NCBI RefSeq assembly: GCF_000525775.1
Contig: NZ_JALU01000004.1
Location: 1 to 64,000, forward strand
Direction: 5' to 3'
DNA: 64,000 nt
Source of the DNA: Mogibacterium timidum ATCC 33093
GTDB taxonomy: Bacteria > Bacillota > Clostridia > Peptostreptococcales > Anaerovoracaceae
Part shown: in pieces, positions 1 to 9,173 of the stretch
Layout: the number at the start of each line of letters is the position of its first letter
Numbering within the stretch: position 1 is the first letter of the stretch
Notes under the pieces: generated by a model
Seen by the model: the letters and a program-made list of their open reading frames with translations, nothing else
The model's database searches: none
Told to the model about the DNA's origin: nothing
Program-made: the position numbers and the translations under genes

Positions 1-781
1 CAAATCTGTCATGTGCGATTTTCGTTGGTTCTGCTTTAGCAGAGGATTCGCCGAGCGATAGCGAGGTGAATCAATAAACCACCGGCTATGCCGGTGTGAT
101 TAGGATAGCTTTAGCTTCAAGAAAAATACCTCCAATGTTATCATGATGTTGGTTCGCCAACCATATCAAATAACAAAGGAGGTTGCCATCATGGATGACA
201 AAAATACTCTAGCACACACAAGCTGGAGATGTAAATATCATATAGTATTTGCACCGAAGTATAGAAGAAAAGAAATATATGGGAAGTACCGAGTGGAAAT
301 AGGAAAGATGATAAGAATCCTATGCCAAAGAAAAGGTATCAACATTGTTGAGGCAGAGCTATGCCCTGACCATATACATATGCTTGTAGAAATACCGCCA
401 AAGTATTCTGTGTCGCAAATAGTCGGATATTTGAAAGGGAAAAGTTCTCTTATGATATTCGATAAATTTGCAAATTTAAAATACAGGTATGGGAATAGAC
501 ACTTTTGGTGCCGAGGGTACTATGTTGATACAGTAGGGAAAAACGAAAAGAAAATAGCTGAATACATACGTACACAACTTCAAGACGACATAGTAGATGA
601 TCAAATGACGCTGAAAGAGTATATTGATCCATTCACAGGAGAAAAGATGAAGTAGTCCTTTAGGACTTGTAGGAAAATACGTGCGGTTGGCGAATCTATT
701 CAACGCATCTTAAGATGCAGCAGGTAAAAGGCCCTTATAGGGCCAAAACAAACCACCAGCTCAGCTGGTGGTTATGATTTT
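1..781 (+). mobile_element. IS200-like insertion sequence (single tnpA)
   Basis: One Y1 transposase gene is flanked by subterminal hairpins and has no terminal inverted repeats, as in the IS200 group. On the left there is a stem at 45-72 (arms 45-52 and 65-72, one wobble pair) and a 7-bp stem at 80-96. On the right there is a 6-bp stem at 730-744 and an 11-bp palindrome at 751-773 followed by a T run. The left hairpin (ACCGGC/GCCGGT) and the right hairpin (AACCACCAGC) both follow an AAACCACC-like start. Exact ends are not certain and the left end may lie outside the window. No tnpB is present. Confidence 0.65.
191..655 (+). CDS. tnpA: IS200/IS605 family Y1 transposase TnpA
   Basis: This single-strand DNA transposase cuts and rejoins IS ends through a 5'-phosphotyrosine link. 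The 154-aa product has the usual length for IS200 TnpA. Visible motifs are the metal-binding HUH motif (H61-I-H63 within PDHIHMLVE) and the Y125-x3-Q129 helix (EYIRTQ) carrying the probable nucleophilic tyrosine and third metal ligand. The start at 191 is chosen because AAAGGAGG sits just before it. An upstream ATG at 143 in the same frame has no such site. The reading frame is intact, so the element may still move. Family assignment is secure; activity is inferred. Confidence 0.95.
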   Translation: MDDKNTLAHTSWRCKYHIVFAPKYRRKEIYGKYRVEIGKMIRILCQRKGINIVEAELCPDHIHMLVEIPPKYSVSQIVGYLKGKSSLMIFDKFANLKYRYGNRHFWCRGYYVDTVGKNEKKIAEYIRTQLQDDIVDDQMTLKEYIDPFTGEKMK

Positions 782-846
782 TTGGAAATTTAATATCAAT
801 ATTTTCAATAAAAATAGAGTTATAACTATATTTTGCTTTGAATTTA

Positions 847-855
847 TGTTATAAT
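847..855 (+). promoter_or_regulatory. Extended -10 promoter for the XRE/STAND operon
   Basis: The sequence TG-T-TATAAT is a perfect extended -10 element about 40 bases before the XRE gene start. No convincing -35 hexamer lies 17 bases upstream, which is usual for extended -10 promoters. It overlaps an upstream in-frame TTG, which argues that the real regulator start is further downstream. Confidence 0.6.
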
Positions 856-894
856 GTAAAAGGTTTTTATATATTCGTGGAAGGTAGGTTCATC

Positions 895-1101
895 ATGAAA
901 GCTAATTATAAAAAACTATGGCATGTTCTGCTTGACAGGAATATGAAGAAGAAGGAATTGGCAGAGCTTGCAGGTGTCAGTACATACACGATTAATAAGC
1001 TCAATAAAAACGAGAATGTTACTGTGGAAGTCCTTGGGAAGATCTGTAGGATATTAGATTGTAGCTTAGATGATATTATGGAATTTGAAGATAAAGAATA
1101 A
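895..1101 (+). CDS. XRE-family (Cro/CI-type) HTH regulator
   Basis: This 68-aa protein is essentially a single helix-turn-helix domain (KKKELAELAGVSTYTINKLN, then a helix ending in CSLDDIMEF), similar to the small YozG-like regulators of Firmicutes. The start at 895 is supported by GGAAGGTAGG upstream and by the promoter at 847-855; the longer in-frame reading from 838 would begin inside that promoter. It ends 25 bases before the large STAND NTPase gene, so the two probably form one operon and this protein probably represses it. Its ligand or inducer is unknown. Confidence 0.9.
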   Translation: MKANYKKLWHVLLDRNMKKKELAELAGVSTYTINKLNKNENVTVEVLGKICRILDCSLDDIMEFEDKE

Positions 1102-1126
1102 AATAATTTAAAGCAGGAGATAGGTT

Positions 1127-3439
1127 ATGAAAAGCAAACGAAAGAAGATGGATAAGTTTATAAACTTTATGAATAACGCAAACGATTCAAACTACAGAGA
1201 CAAAGAGGTGATAATCCGCCAATTTAATAAAAGTGTTAGGAAGTATAAACGATTTGATGAAATATACAATGCAGGAGATGAAGAGCATTCGTTTTCTAAG
1301 TTACATGAAGCTGGCACAATGCTTTATATGTGTTGTGAATGGGCATTAAAAAACTATTTGCATAGCAGATATGAGAAACAGCATCTTTTGAATGAAATCA
1401 CAAAAAATGTTAAAGAAAGAAAAATAACTACATTGAGCACAAAGAAAGGTAATGTTAAGTATCTATTGGATGAATTAAAAAAAGTTGCTGATCCTAAAAT
1501 CGCTTTAACAGATATTAACTGTATGCTGATACTTAATAATGCTAAAATAGTAAATAACTCTCCTAAACATGTTGGAACTGTTCCGGATCCCAAACTATAT
1601 AAAGAATCTTTAGGAGAAGTGCGAAAAATTATAAAAATTTATGTGGATGAAAAAGCAGAATTAGATGTTATAGATGATTCCAGATATGGAGATGGTTGGT
1701 ATGAAATACTCGAAAATACCTCGGATTTTAATTCGGCTTATTCTTATGTCTTGATTACAAAAAGAATAAGATCCTCATCGATTAAGGGATTGTTTTCTTT
1801 GAAATGGAATCTTGTGATTGATATGGATCCCGATAGTGATAAGGATGGACTTGCATACCAATATACAAAGGAGACGGGAATAAATCCAAAAGTACGTATT
1901 CTTGATTCGCTTAGTCAGAGAAAAAAATTCTCATATTCTAATATACCATATTGGATCATGGCGAATGGAGTTTATGATGATCCTAATTCTATTGCAGATT
2001 CTAAAAGTTGGAGCTCGGCACATGGTAAATATCTTATGAATGTGCTTGAAGAATTTCATAAGGTGTATTCTAAACCAGTAAAGGCGTTTGTATATCCTAT
2101 GGAAGACGAAAAGAATTTGAGAAGAATAATTGATAGTTTTAATGATGCGTATGATGGCGGAGAAGAAATTGATTTTTGTGTTTTATCTGCGGAACAAGAA
2201 TACAATTCTATCAATGAAGAAAATTTTAAAATATTGAATTTGTCTTTTTTGAATTTCTGTTCTCATCTTCACGAATATTTTCGGGATAGCATTTTTAATT
2301 CACATTTGCTTAAGAAAGAGATTCCAGCCAAAGAAAACAAACGAATTAATTTAGATGACAACTTTATTGCTGAATTAGAGGATTCTTTTGAAACAGTATT
2401 TATTGATATTGATCAAGAAGATGAAATAGACCCGACACGTTGTTGTAAGTTAAACTTCTACCAAGGGTTTCAAGTAATTAGTTGGTATGGATTAAGAGAA
2501 AATTTCGATGTAGTGTATCCTGGGTTAACTGATTTAAGAGCAAAAATTAATCGAGATATGAATGAGCGAGGAAGGCTTTTACGAAAGGTATGTTATTCAC
2601 CCGGCATTGGAGGAACTACTTTGATGCGACGTCTTGCATGGGAATTTAGAGAAGCGTATCCTACTCTCATTTTAAACAGATTAAATGAACAAACGGCGAA
2701 AAATCTTCAAAAAATATACGACAAAACTCAAATGCCGATTTTAATCTTTGTAGACAATAACTGTGTTGAATTTGATGAAGTGAAGAACCTTCAGACAGAA
2801 CTGAAACAACTTGGATTTGCTTTTGTAATTTGCTATTTTGAGAGAAAACTTAAAGGTGTACAGGGGAAGAAAGATGAAGGCAGTATTTACATGGTCATTG
2901 ATAAGTTTGAGTCTCGTCATGCGGAACAAATGCAATCTAAACTTGTTGAAATGTTTGAAGATGATGAATTAAAAATCGAATTTAAAAACCGAGTTCAAGA
3001 TCTTAATCCTGCTGAAAGGTATCCATTTATTCTTTCGATGTATGCTTTTGAAAAAGATTTTAAGGGAGTGAAACCGTTTATAGCCAGATTCCTTAACAAT
3101 ATGAATGATCAATCAAAAAAAATATTGTTCGCATTGTCTCTTGCGGATTATGGAAATACTTCGATTAGTACAAAATATTTTACTAATCTATATAATGACC
3201 AATCTGTAGATGAGTTTCTATTGAACAAGATTCCGGGAATAAATGAACTTGTGCGTATAGAGGAATTTTCAGGAAAAAAATCGATAAAAATACGGTATAC
3301 ATTATTTGGAGAAGAAATATTAACACAATTATCAAATGGGGAGCATGCAACAAGTATATCTTTTTTAAATCTTGTGGATAGTATTATAACTTTCATTGAG
3401 GATTCCAGAATAAATATACCACTGATCTCGATACGATAA
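1127..3439 (+). CDS. SAMD9-like STAND NTPase, N-terminal part (frameshifted gene)
   Basis: This is the N-terminal 770 aa of a very large signal-transducing NTPase. Residues 1-170 are mostly helical and include R81-YEKQ-H86, which matches the RX4-6H motif of HEPN ribonucleases (weak evidence). Residues about 200-420 form an alpha/beta region like the Rossmann/SIR2-like segment of SAMD9 proteins. A P-loop (CYSPGIGGTTLMRR) lies near 488-500 and Walker B (PILIFVDNN) near 536. The GxGGTTL P-loop is the form I recall from human SAMD9/SAMD9L, where P-loop, TPR and OB-fold domains follow one another. The next gene supplies the TPR and OB parts in another frame. An XRE regulator precedes it. The likely role is antiviral or stress signalling; this is inference from the family and the neighbourhood. 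Confidence 0.75.
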   Translation: MKSKRKKMDKFINFMNNANDSNYRDKEVIIRQFNKSVRKYKRFDEIYNAGDEEHSFSKLHEAGTMLYMCCEWALKNYLHSRYEKQHLLNEITKNVKERKITTLSTKKGNVKYLLDELKKVADPKIALTDINCMLILNNAKIVNNSPKHVGTVPDPKLYKESLGEVRKIIKIYVDEKAELDVIDDSRYGDGWYEILENTSDFNSAYSYVLITKRIRSSSIKGLFSLKWNLVIDMDPDSDKDGLAYQYTKETGINPKVRILDSLSQRKKFSYSNIPYWIMANGVYDDPNSIADSKSWSSAHGKYLMNVLEEFHKVYSKPVKAFVYPMEDEKNLRRIIDSFNDAYDGGEEIDFCVLSAEQEYNSINEENFKILNLSFLNFCSHLHEYFRDSIFNSHLLKKEIPAKENKRINLDDNFIAELEDSFETVFIDIDQEDEIDPTRCCKLNFYQGFQVISWYGLRENFDVVYPGLTDLRAKINRDMNERGRLLRKVCYSPGIGGTTLMRRLAWEFREAYPTLILNRLNEQTAKNLQKIYDKTQMPILIFVDNNCVEFDEVKNLQTELKQLGFAFVICYFERKLKGVQGKKDEGSIYMVIDKFESRHAEQMQSKLVEMFEDDELKIEFKNRVQDLNPAERYPFILSMYAFEKDFKGVKPFIARFLNNMNDQSKKILFALSLADYGNTSISTKYFTNLYNDQSVDEFLLNKIPGINELVRIEEFSGKKSIKIRYTLFGEEILTQLSNGEHATSISFLNLVDSIITFIEDSRINIPLISIR
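3400..3439 (+). other. Frameshift point joining the two SAMD9-like halves
   Basis: The upstream frame stops at 3437-3439. The frame of the downstream gene is open from 3400 (just after TGA 3397-3399) through 5277 and has no ribosome site before its first ATG at 3514. Reading up to EDSR in the first frame and then NKYTTDLDTIKLL in the second gives continuous helical sequence, so a one-base loss (-1 shift) near 3400-3412 is the simplest explanation. No slippery X-XXY-YYZ heptamer is visible in the overlap. A disabled gene or an assembly error is more likely than programmed frameshifting. Confidence 0.7.
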
Positions 3440-3513
3440 AGCTTCTACGAGATCTGTTTATCTCGCGAAAAGCCGATGTAAATACTGAAAAACCCGCATT
3501 TTCCCTTCTCATT

Positions 3514-5277
3514 ATGAAACTTCAAGAAGAGCATAGACTCATTTTAAATAATAGTTACGATTATTCTGTAGACGCAATAGTAAGGATTTTCAGTAAACTT
3601 GTTGAAGTTTATCCGGAAGAACCTCATTTTACCGCACACTTAGCAAGATTCTATTTTTATATTGAAAAGAACTATGAAAAAGGGTTCAGTAATATTGATG
3701 CGGCTATCGAATTATCTCAAGACCATGTAGATCCTTTATTATATCATATGAAAGCAATGGGATATTCATCGAGAATAGTAAATATGTATATCAAACAAGT
3801 TATTAGGGAGATTAGCGAGAATCCTTCATATGATATAACGGAATTGCAGGAAAAAATAAAAGATGATGCGGAGAATGCGTTTAAATATTTCAAAATTGTT
3901 CGAGATAGTAACATTGGTCTTGCAGGACACATATCAGAAATAAATCTATGTATTCAAATTGCGAATCTTTCGAAAAAGTTGATAGAGGAAACGGAAAACT
4001 TTACAATATACCTTTCTTCAGAGAGAGGAAAATGGGCGATGCAGTATATTGATAGAGCAGAGACATTATGGGATGAATGTAAGCAGATTGCTACAGATTC
4101 TGCCTCTGAAGACTTAGATGAAATCGAAAATAAACTTCGCTCTTTAACTGCGTCGCTTGAAGAAAGTATTGATATTTGGGAGAAGTATATTGTTGATAAT
4201 GGAAATAGAGATTGTACTCAGGCAAGAAGAATTTTAGCAAGAATATATTCAAAGGCAGCTGAGACTGAAAAGAATTCAGAGTCTAGAAAAAATTACTTTT
4301 CTAAAATCGTAAGACTTATGGAGGATAATATTGCGGAAGAGAACCAACATATCGGAAATATTCGGATATGGTTTGATTCCGTTAAGTATCTTGAGTTTGA
4401 TAACCAAGATCAACTTATTCAGGATGCAATAATTAAACTCAATAGATGGGTTAATCTTACTGATGCTGTGGAAGCCCATTATTATAGATTCATTCTTAAA
4501 TTTATTCAGGCGAAAGATGGCAGTATGCTCGCAGAGCGAGAATTACCGAAATTATTGAAAGAAATGAAAAATAAGGCGATGAACAAATATAATAGAACTG
4601 CAGTACAACATTGGATTACGAATGAAGGAAAGGGGATAAATGCCTTAGAAAAAAAACGTAGAAATCTTCGAAGTTCTGTAAATGAAGAAGAAATGATAAA
4701 AAAACTCACTTCTTTTGTTGGCAGGATAAGTAATAATTATGTAAATGATAGTCATGCTTATATAAATTGGAATGGTGTTGAAATATTTTTTAATCCATCT
4801 GCAACTAAAGGGGAAATAAGCAAGAACAATATCAATCAAAGAGTAAAGTTTGGTTTAGGCTTTAGTTATGATGGTCCCAGAGCATATAACAGTTCTATTA
4901 AACTTATTACAGGTAATGATGATATTGATGATATTATTGATATGAAGAGAGAATTGGAAAGTGATGTAATTGTAAAATGTGAAGTGATTAGAAATATAGA
5001 ATTTTATACGCAGGTTAGGATTATAGGCTTTGATGAAGAACTGGGAAGTATCCATATTGATGAATTAATGAAACCGTATTCGGCAGAAAATAGACCAGGA
5101 ATTGGCATTATACTTGAAGGTAGAACTTTGCGTGAAAAGTTTGATAATGCTAAACAAACAAAGATTTGGGAAATCACAATGAATACAGTAAATTCAGAGG
5201 CGGAGCTTGAAGAAGAAACTGCGATGAGCATTGCATTTAAGAGAGCATTAAAAGAAAAGGATGTAGAAAATAACTGA
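3514..5277 (+). CDS. SAMD9-like STAND NTPase, TPR and OB-fold part
   Basis: This is the C-terminal 587 aa of the split NTPase. The coding sequence really begins at 3400 by frame continuity; 3514 is only the first ATG. Residues 1-80 (PEEPHFTAHLARFYFYIEKN) resemble the first TPR of SAMD9 proteins, and a long helical repeat region follows to about 400. The last 170 residues look like an OB-fold. VKFGLGFSYDGPRAYN at 444-459 closely follows the GFSIEGPLAYD motif I recall at the human SAMD9 C-terminus. No catalytic motif lies in this half. If translated alone it would be a scaffold without an NTPase. The homology is inferred by eye and should be tested by profile search. Confidence 0.7.
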   Translation: MKLQEEHRLILNNSYDYSVDAIVRIFSKLVEVYPEEPHFTAHLARFYFYIEKNYEKGFSNIDAAIELSQDHVDPLLYHMKAMGYSSRIVNMYIKQVIREISENPSYDITELQEKIKDDAENAFKYFKIVRDSNIGLAGHISEINLCIQIANLSKKLIEETENFTIYLSSERGKWAMQYIDRAETLWDECKQIATDSASEDLDEIENKLRSLTASLEESIDIWEKYIVDNGNRDCTQARRILARIYSKAAETEKNSESRKNYFSKIVRLMEDNIAEENQHIGNIRIWFDSVKYLEFDNQDQLIQDAIIKLNRWVNLTDAVEAHYYRFILKFIQAKDGSMLAERELPKLLKEMKNKAMNKYNRTAVQHWITNEGKGINALEKKRRNLRSSVNEEEMIKKLTSFVGRISNNYVNDSHAYINWNGVEIFFNPSATKGEISKNNINQRVKFGLGFSYDGPRAYNSSIKLITGNDDIDDIIDMKRELESDVIVKCEVIRNIEFYTQVRIIGFDEELGSIHIDELMKPYSAENRPGIGIILEGRTLREKFDNAKQTKIWEITMNTVNSEAELEEETAMSIAFKRALKEKDVENN

Positions 5278-5630
5278 TACGTACTTTCTTTAAAAGAGTA
5301 CTTCAATATCCCTTTTAAATAAAATAGATGTTTTTTGTCTGTTCATACTAATGAAAAGTTTTATATTCTATTAGAAACGTGAAGAAAACAAGTTGTTATT
5401 ATTTAAAATTGTGTAAAAAGGAATTAGTTTGGTAGATATTTTTATGGAAAATGTAGGGTTAGTTTAGATGATGATTTTTAAGATAGGATGTGAAGTACTT
5501 TTGAAGTATTTTGAGCTAAAAACACCTATAAAAACTGCAAAAATATGGAATGGGTGCAAATGAAAGTCCTGTAAATGCTTATTTTATAATTGGTAGCAGG
5601 CTTTATATGAAGAGCTGGAGTAGTAATACC

Positions 5631-5673
5631 AATCCCTATAAACCGTAAGTTTAAGCGGTTGTAGGGATTTTTA
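5631..5673 (+). terminator. Rho-independent terminator
   Basis: AATCCCTATAAACCG pairs with CGGTTGTAGGGATT (one bulged base), followed by five T residues. It sits 350 bases beyond the STAND gene and before a gene remnant. Confidence 0.6.
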
Positions 5674-5692
5674 AATTTAATTAGGATTATAG

Positions 5693-5917
5693 GACAAAAA
5701 GGTTGAAGATACTAAAGCTTTTGTACAGACACTGGAGAATTGCGGCATAAAGGTTATGCTTCAGGATCATATGCATGAACATTTTGCCATTATAGACTAT
5801 GAAATAATATGGTACGGAAGCATGAATTTGCTTTCGCGAGCTAGGGCAGATGATAATATGATCCGAGTTAGGAGCAAGGATACAGTACAGGAATTATTGG
5901 AAATGACCTTTGAATAA
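5693..5917 (+). pseudogene. Remnant of a PLD-superfamily domain C-terminus
   Basis: An open frame without a usable start reads to a stop at 5915-5917. It contains MHEHFAIIDYEIIWYGSMN followed by LLSRARADDNMIRV. This is the pattern of the last PLD-like (HxK) motif and tail found at the end of some helicase/nuclease defence proteins, where HEKFAIID and WYGS-N-LL are usual. The HxK lysine is histidine here. The N-terminal bulk is absent and the flanks are decayed, so this is a leftover fragment. Confidence 0.6.
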
Positions 5918-6719
5918 TGATAAAACGAGGTGCTGCAATTTTTGTGTACAGTAGATTTTAAACGATATGAAAATATAGAAAAGCGTATTAGATGATATGT
6001 AGAAAGAAGAAATTAGCCACTCGTAAAATGGGTGGCGCCAATACTAACAATCGTATTTTTGCACGACAAAAATACAATTAAAATGGTTTGTATTTTAATG
6101 CAAGAGATAATATTACATGCTATACTTTCCTTGCGGGTCAATGTTGCTTTTTCCGTAAATATAACGTCAAATACGTATATTTACGAAATTGCACTTAGTT
6201 TAAAAATTGCATAAAAAATAGCCGCCAAAGCGACTAGTGTTTACAAGAAAATGCTCCCAATGGAGGCAAACAGATACGGATAAATCCTTATAATATGGCT
6301 GTTGTTTTGCAAATTTAGATCTTTATGAGGCAATTATTTGCATGATTAAAAAATAAGAGTAGTAGTACAAGAAAGACTAATAATAAAATGTATTAATTTT
6401 AATGCAACAAAAGATCCGAGATGATATAATCACAGGTGAATTGGTGCATTGTCGTTCGTAAGTGCGTTAAAATCATATTTGGAGAAGAAATAGTGATTAA
6501 ACTGGTAGCTAAGAAATTACAGAAGAAGCAAAATTAACTGCTTTGTTGTGATGATACAAAAGAATTTTTTAAAAGAATCTTCTGGAAAACTCAATTTATG
6601 CTGGATAGTTCGTAGTTGAGGAATTTTTAGCACAAACAATATGCGAAGAAGATATAGAAGAACGAAAAGTGGATGTTGAGACAGCATGAACGACTAAGCA
6701 AGCTTCAAGAAAGGAATAA
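5918..6719. other. Decayed intergenic stretch before cas3
   Basis: No credible gene is seen. Short readable pieces, such as QIRINPYNMAVVLQI near 6270-6315, suggest old coding sequence interrupted by stops. The stretch probably carries the cas promoter, but no clear -35/-10 pair is visible close to cas3. Confidence 0.5.
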
Positions 6720-6749
6720 GTGACTGTAAGCTTGAATATAGGGAGGGAT

Positions 6750-9173
6750 ATGAAATTTATTGCTCATATAAACGATGACAAAATGCAATCATGTGAGGAA
6801 CATTCCCAAAATGCCGCTAAGTATGCAGGGGAATGTTTAAAGAACGTTAATCTTGAGAAAACAGGATATCTTGCGGGTTTACTTCATGATTGTGGAAAAT
6901 TTACAGATGAGTTCTCTGATTATATAAAAAGGAGTGCACAAGGGAAATCAGTAAGAAAGGGATCAGTTATACATTCTTTTGCTGGCGTGTATTATTTACT
7001 TGAAAAGTTACGTTCAGGCAACGGATCACTAACAATTGTAGATGTTAGTGCAGAGATACTTGCTTATGCTATAGGCAGTCATCACAATATGTTCGATATT
7101 GTTGATATTAAGGATAAAAATGGGTTTGACCACAGGAGAGAGCATCAAATTGCGTATGAAGAAAAGGCAATAGATAATTTTAATACTAATTGTGCATGTG
7201 CCAATAAAGTAGACGAACTTTTCAAATCTGCGTGTAATGAGCTTCATAAAATCTGTACTGAACTTCGGGAGATATGTGAAAAAACCAATAAGAGTGCAGA
7301 ACAGACAAAAAGTGGTAATATGGAATTAATGTTCTATATAGGCTTACTCTCGAGATTGGTATTATCTTCGGTTGTTGAAGGTGACAGAAGAGATACCGTC
7401 GAGTTTATGAATGGCGATAACTTGCAAGCAATAAACAGTTTTTCGCCTCAAAATTGGAAAAAGATGCTTGATTCGTTAGAAGCTTACCTCAACAGCAAAA
7501 AGACTGGTAATGAAATTAGTAAAGCAAGAACGGAGTTTTCAGAGCTTTGTTGTGATGCAGGCTCAAAATATACGAATGGGATATATCGGTTGAATTTGCC
7601 TACAGGTGCGGGTAAAACTTTGTCAGGTATGAGATTTGCATTAGCAAACGCAGTGAAATTTAATAAAAAAAGAATTTTTTATATTGCTCCGCTAATTAGT
7701 ATTTTGGATCAAAATAGTGAAGAGATAAAGAGCTCTGTTGGAGCTGAATTTGACACAGAAGTTTTAGTTCATCATTCTGATCTTGTTAATTCCAGAGAAG
7801 AAAATGAAGACGAATTAGACACGAACGACTTATTGACAGAAACGTGGGACGCTCCAATAGTAATAACGACATTGGTTCAATTTTTGAATACGCTTTTTGA
7901 TGGCAGATTATCTTGTGTGAGAAGATTTAAATCACTCTGCAATAGTGTAATAATCATTGATGAGGTTCAAACAGTCCCAAAGAGAATGCTCACATTGTTT
8001 AACTTGTCGTTAAACTTTTTATCGGAAATATGCGAGGCAACGATATTACTTTGCTCCGCAACACAACCTTGTTTACAGAATTTAGATCATGCTGCACATA
8101 TAAAAAATGAAAAAATAATTCCATTGGATGTTGAACAAAGATTAAAGGATGTGTTCAAGCGTACAAATATAGTCGACAAAGGGAATTATAAGTTCAGTGA
8201 AATAAATAAGTTAATATGTGATCTTACAGCCGACAATAAAAGCCTGCTTGTAATCTGTAATAAGAAATGCGAAGCACAAAAATTAACTCTAGATTGCAAT
8301 GAAATCCCTGAGGTTATTACTTTCCATTTATCATCTTCAATGTGTATGGCACATAGAGTTAATGTAATCGAACAAATGAAAAGTGCTTTAGAGAAAGGGC
8401 AACACATTTTATGCATATCAACTCAAGTTATTGAAGCTGGAGTTGATATGTCTTTCGAATCAGTTGTCAGGTTTCAAGCAGGAATGGATAACATTGTTCA
8501 AGCAGCTGGAAGGTGTAACAGAAATGGAGAGAGTACTGCTCCCAAAGATGTATATGTAATTAATTGTACTGATGAGAACCTTGAGCGTTTGGAAGAAATT
8601 AAACGGTCAAAAGCTGCGACACAGGACTTGCTCCATAGCTTCAAAGTTAATGAGCAAAACTACTGTAACGATTTAGCATCTGATAACTCGATAAATTTTT
8701 ATTATGAGAGGCTTTTTAGTGGTGCCTATATGCATAAAAATGAGATGGATTATTACATTGAAAATTTAAAAACAAGCATCTTCAAATTACTGTCGATGGG
8801 GTTTGATAATGGTAACAATAAATATACATTAAGGCAAGCATTTGCGACCGCAGGCAAAGAGTTTGATGTTATCGATAGTGAAACTTTCTCGGTAATCGTA
8901 CCATATGGCGAAGGGCGAGATATAATTACAAAACTATGTGGTTATGGTAGCAAGTCACAATTTGACTGTGGATATAAAAAGCGGCTGGTAAATCAAGCAA
9001 AGCGTTATTCAGTTTCACTTTTTAAATACCAGTTTGAAAGATTGCGTGGTATTGGTGCAATAAATGAAATAGTAAATAGTGGCATATATGCACTAGACGC
9101 AAATTATTACGATGATGCGTTGGGAGTATACGAAAACGGGGGTGGTATAAAATGCGATATTCTAATGTTGTAG
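6750..9173 (+). CDS. cas3: Type I-C CRISPR helicase-nuclease Cas3
   Basis: Cas3 is recruited to Cascade-bound DNA, unwinds it and degrades it. The protein has an N-terminal HD nuclease (LLHDCGKF). An SF2 helicase follows, with Walker A (NLPTGAGKTLSG), a DEVQ box (VIIIDEVQ), motif III (LLCSATQP) and motif VI (QAAGRCNRNG). All are intact, and about 807 aa is normal for I-C. The start is ambiguous: ATG 6750 gives MKFIAHI, the usual Cas3 opening, and has GGGAGGG close upstream; GTG 6720 has AAGGA at better spacing. It is the first gene of the cas operon and its end overlaps cas5 by 22 bases. Confidence 0.95.
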   Translation: MKFIAHINDDKMQSCEEHSQNAAKYAGECLKNVNLEKTGYLAGLLHDCGKFTDEFSDYIKRSAQGKSVRKGSVIHSFAGVYYLLEKLRSGNGSLTIVDVSAEILAYAIGSHHNMFDIVDIKDKNGFDHRREHQIAYEEKAIDNFNTNCACANKVDELFKSACNELHKICTELREICEKTNKSAEQTKSGNMELMFYIGLLSRLVLSSVVEGDRRDTVEFMNGDNLQAINSFSPQNWKKMLDSLEAYLNSKKTGNEISKARTEFSELCCDAGSKYTNGIYRLNLPTGAGKTLSGMRFALANAVKFNKKRIFYIAPLISILDQNSEEIKSSVGAEFDTEVLVHHSDLVNSREENEDELDTNDLLTETWDAPIVITTLVQFLNTLFDGRLSCVRRFKSLCNSVIIIDEVQTVPKRMLTLFNLSLNFLSEICEATILLCSATQPCLQNLDHAAHIKNEKIIPLDVEQRLKDVFKRTNIVDKGNYKFSEINKLICDLTADNKSLLVICNKKCEAQKLTLDCNEIPEVITFHLSSSMCMAHRVNVIEQMKSALEKGQHILCISTQVIEAGVDMSFESVVRFQAGMDNIVQAAGRCNRNGESTAPKDVYVINCTDENLERLEEIKRSKAATQDLLHSFKVNEQNYCNDLASDNSINFYYERLFSGAYMHKNEMDYYIENLKTSIFKLLSMGFDNGNNKYTLRQAFATAGKEFDVIDSETFSVIVPYGEGRDIITKLCGYGSKSQFDCGYKKRLVNQAKRYSVSLFKYQFERLRGIGAINEIVNSGIYALDANYYDDALGVYENGGGIKCDILML

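Noticed and set aside
3400-3439. Programmed -1 frameshifting in the SAMD9-like gene
   Set aside because: No slippery heptamer and no stable downstream structure seen in the overlap; a mutation or sequence error is simpler.
6032-6214. 60-codon open frame before cas3
   Set aside because: No ribosome site, biased composition and decayed surroundings; no recognisable motif.
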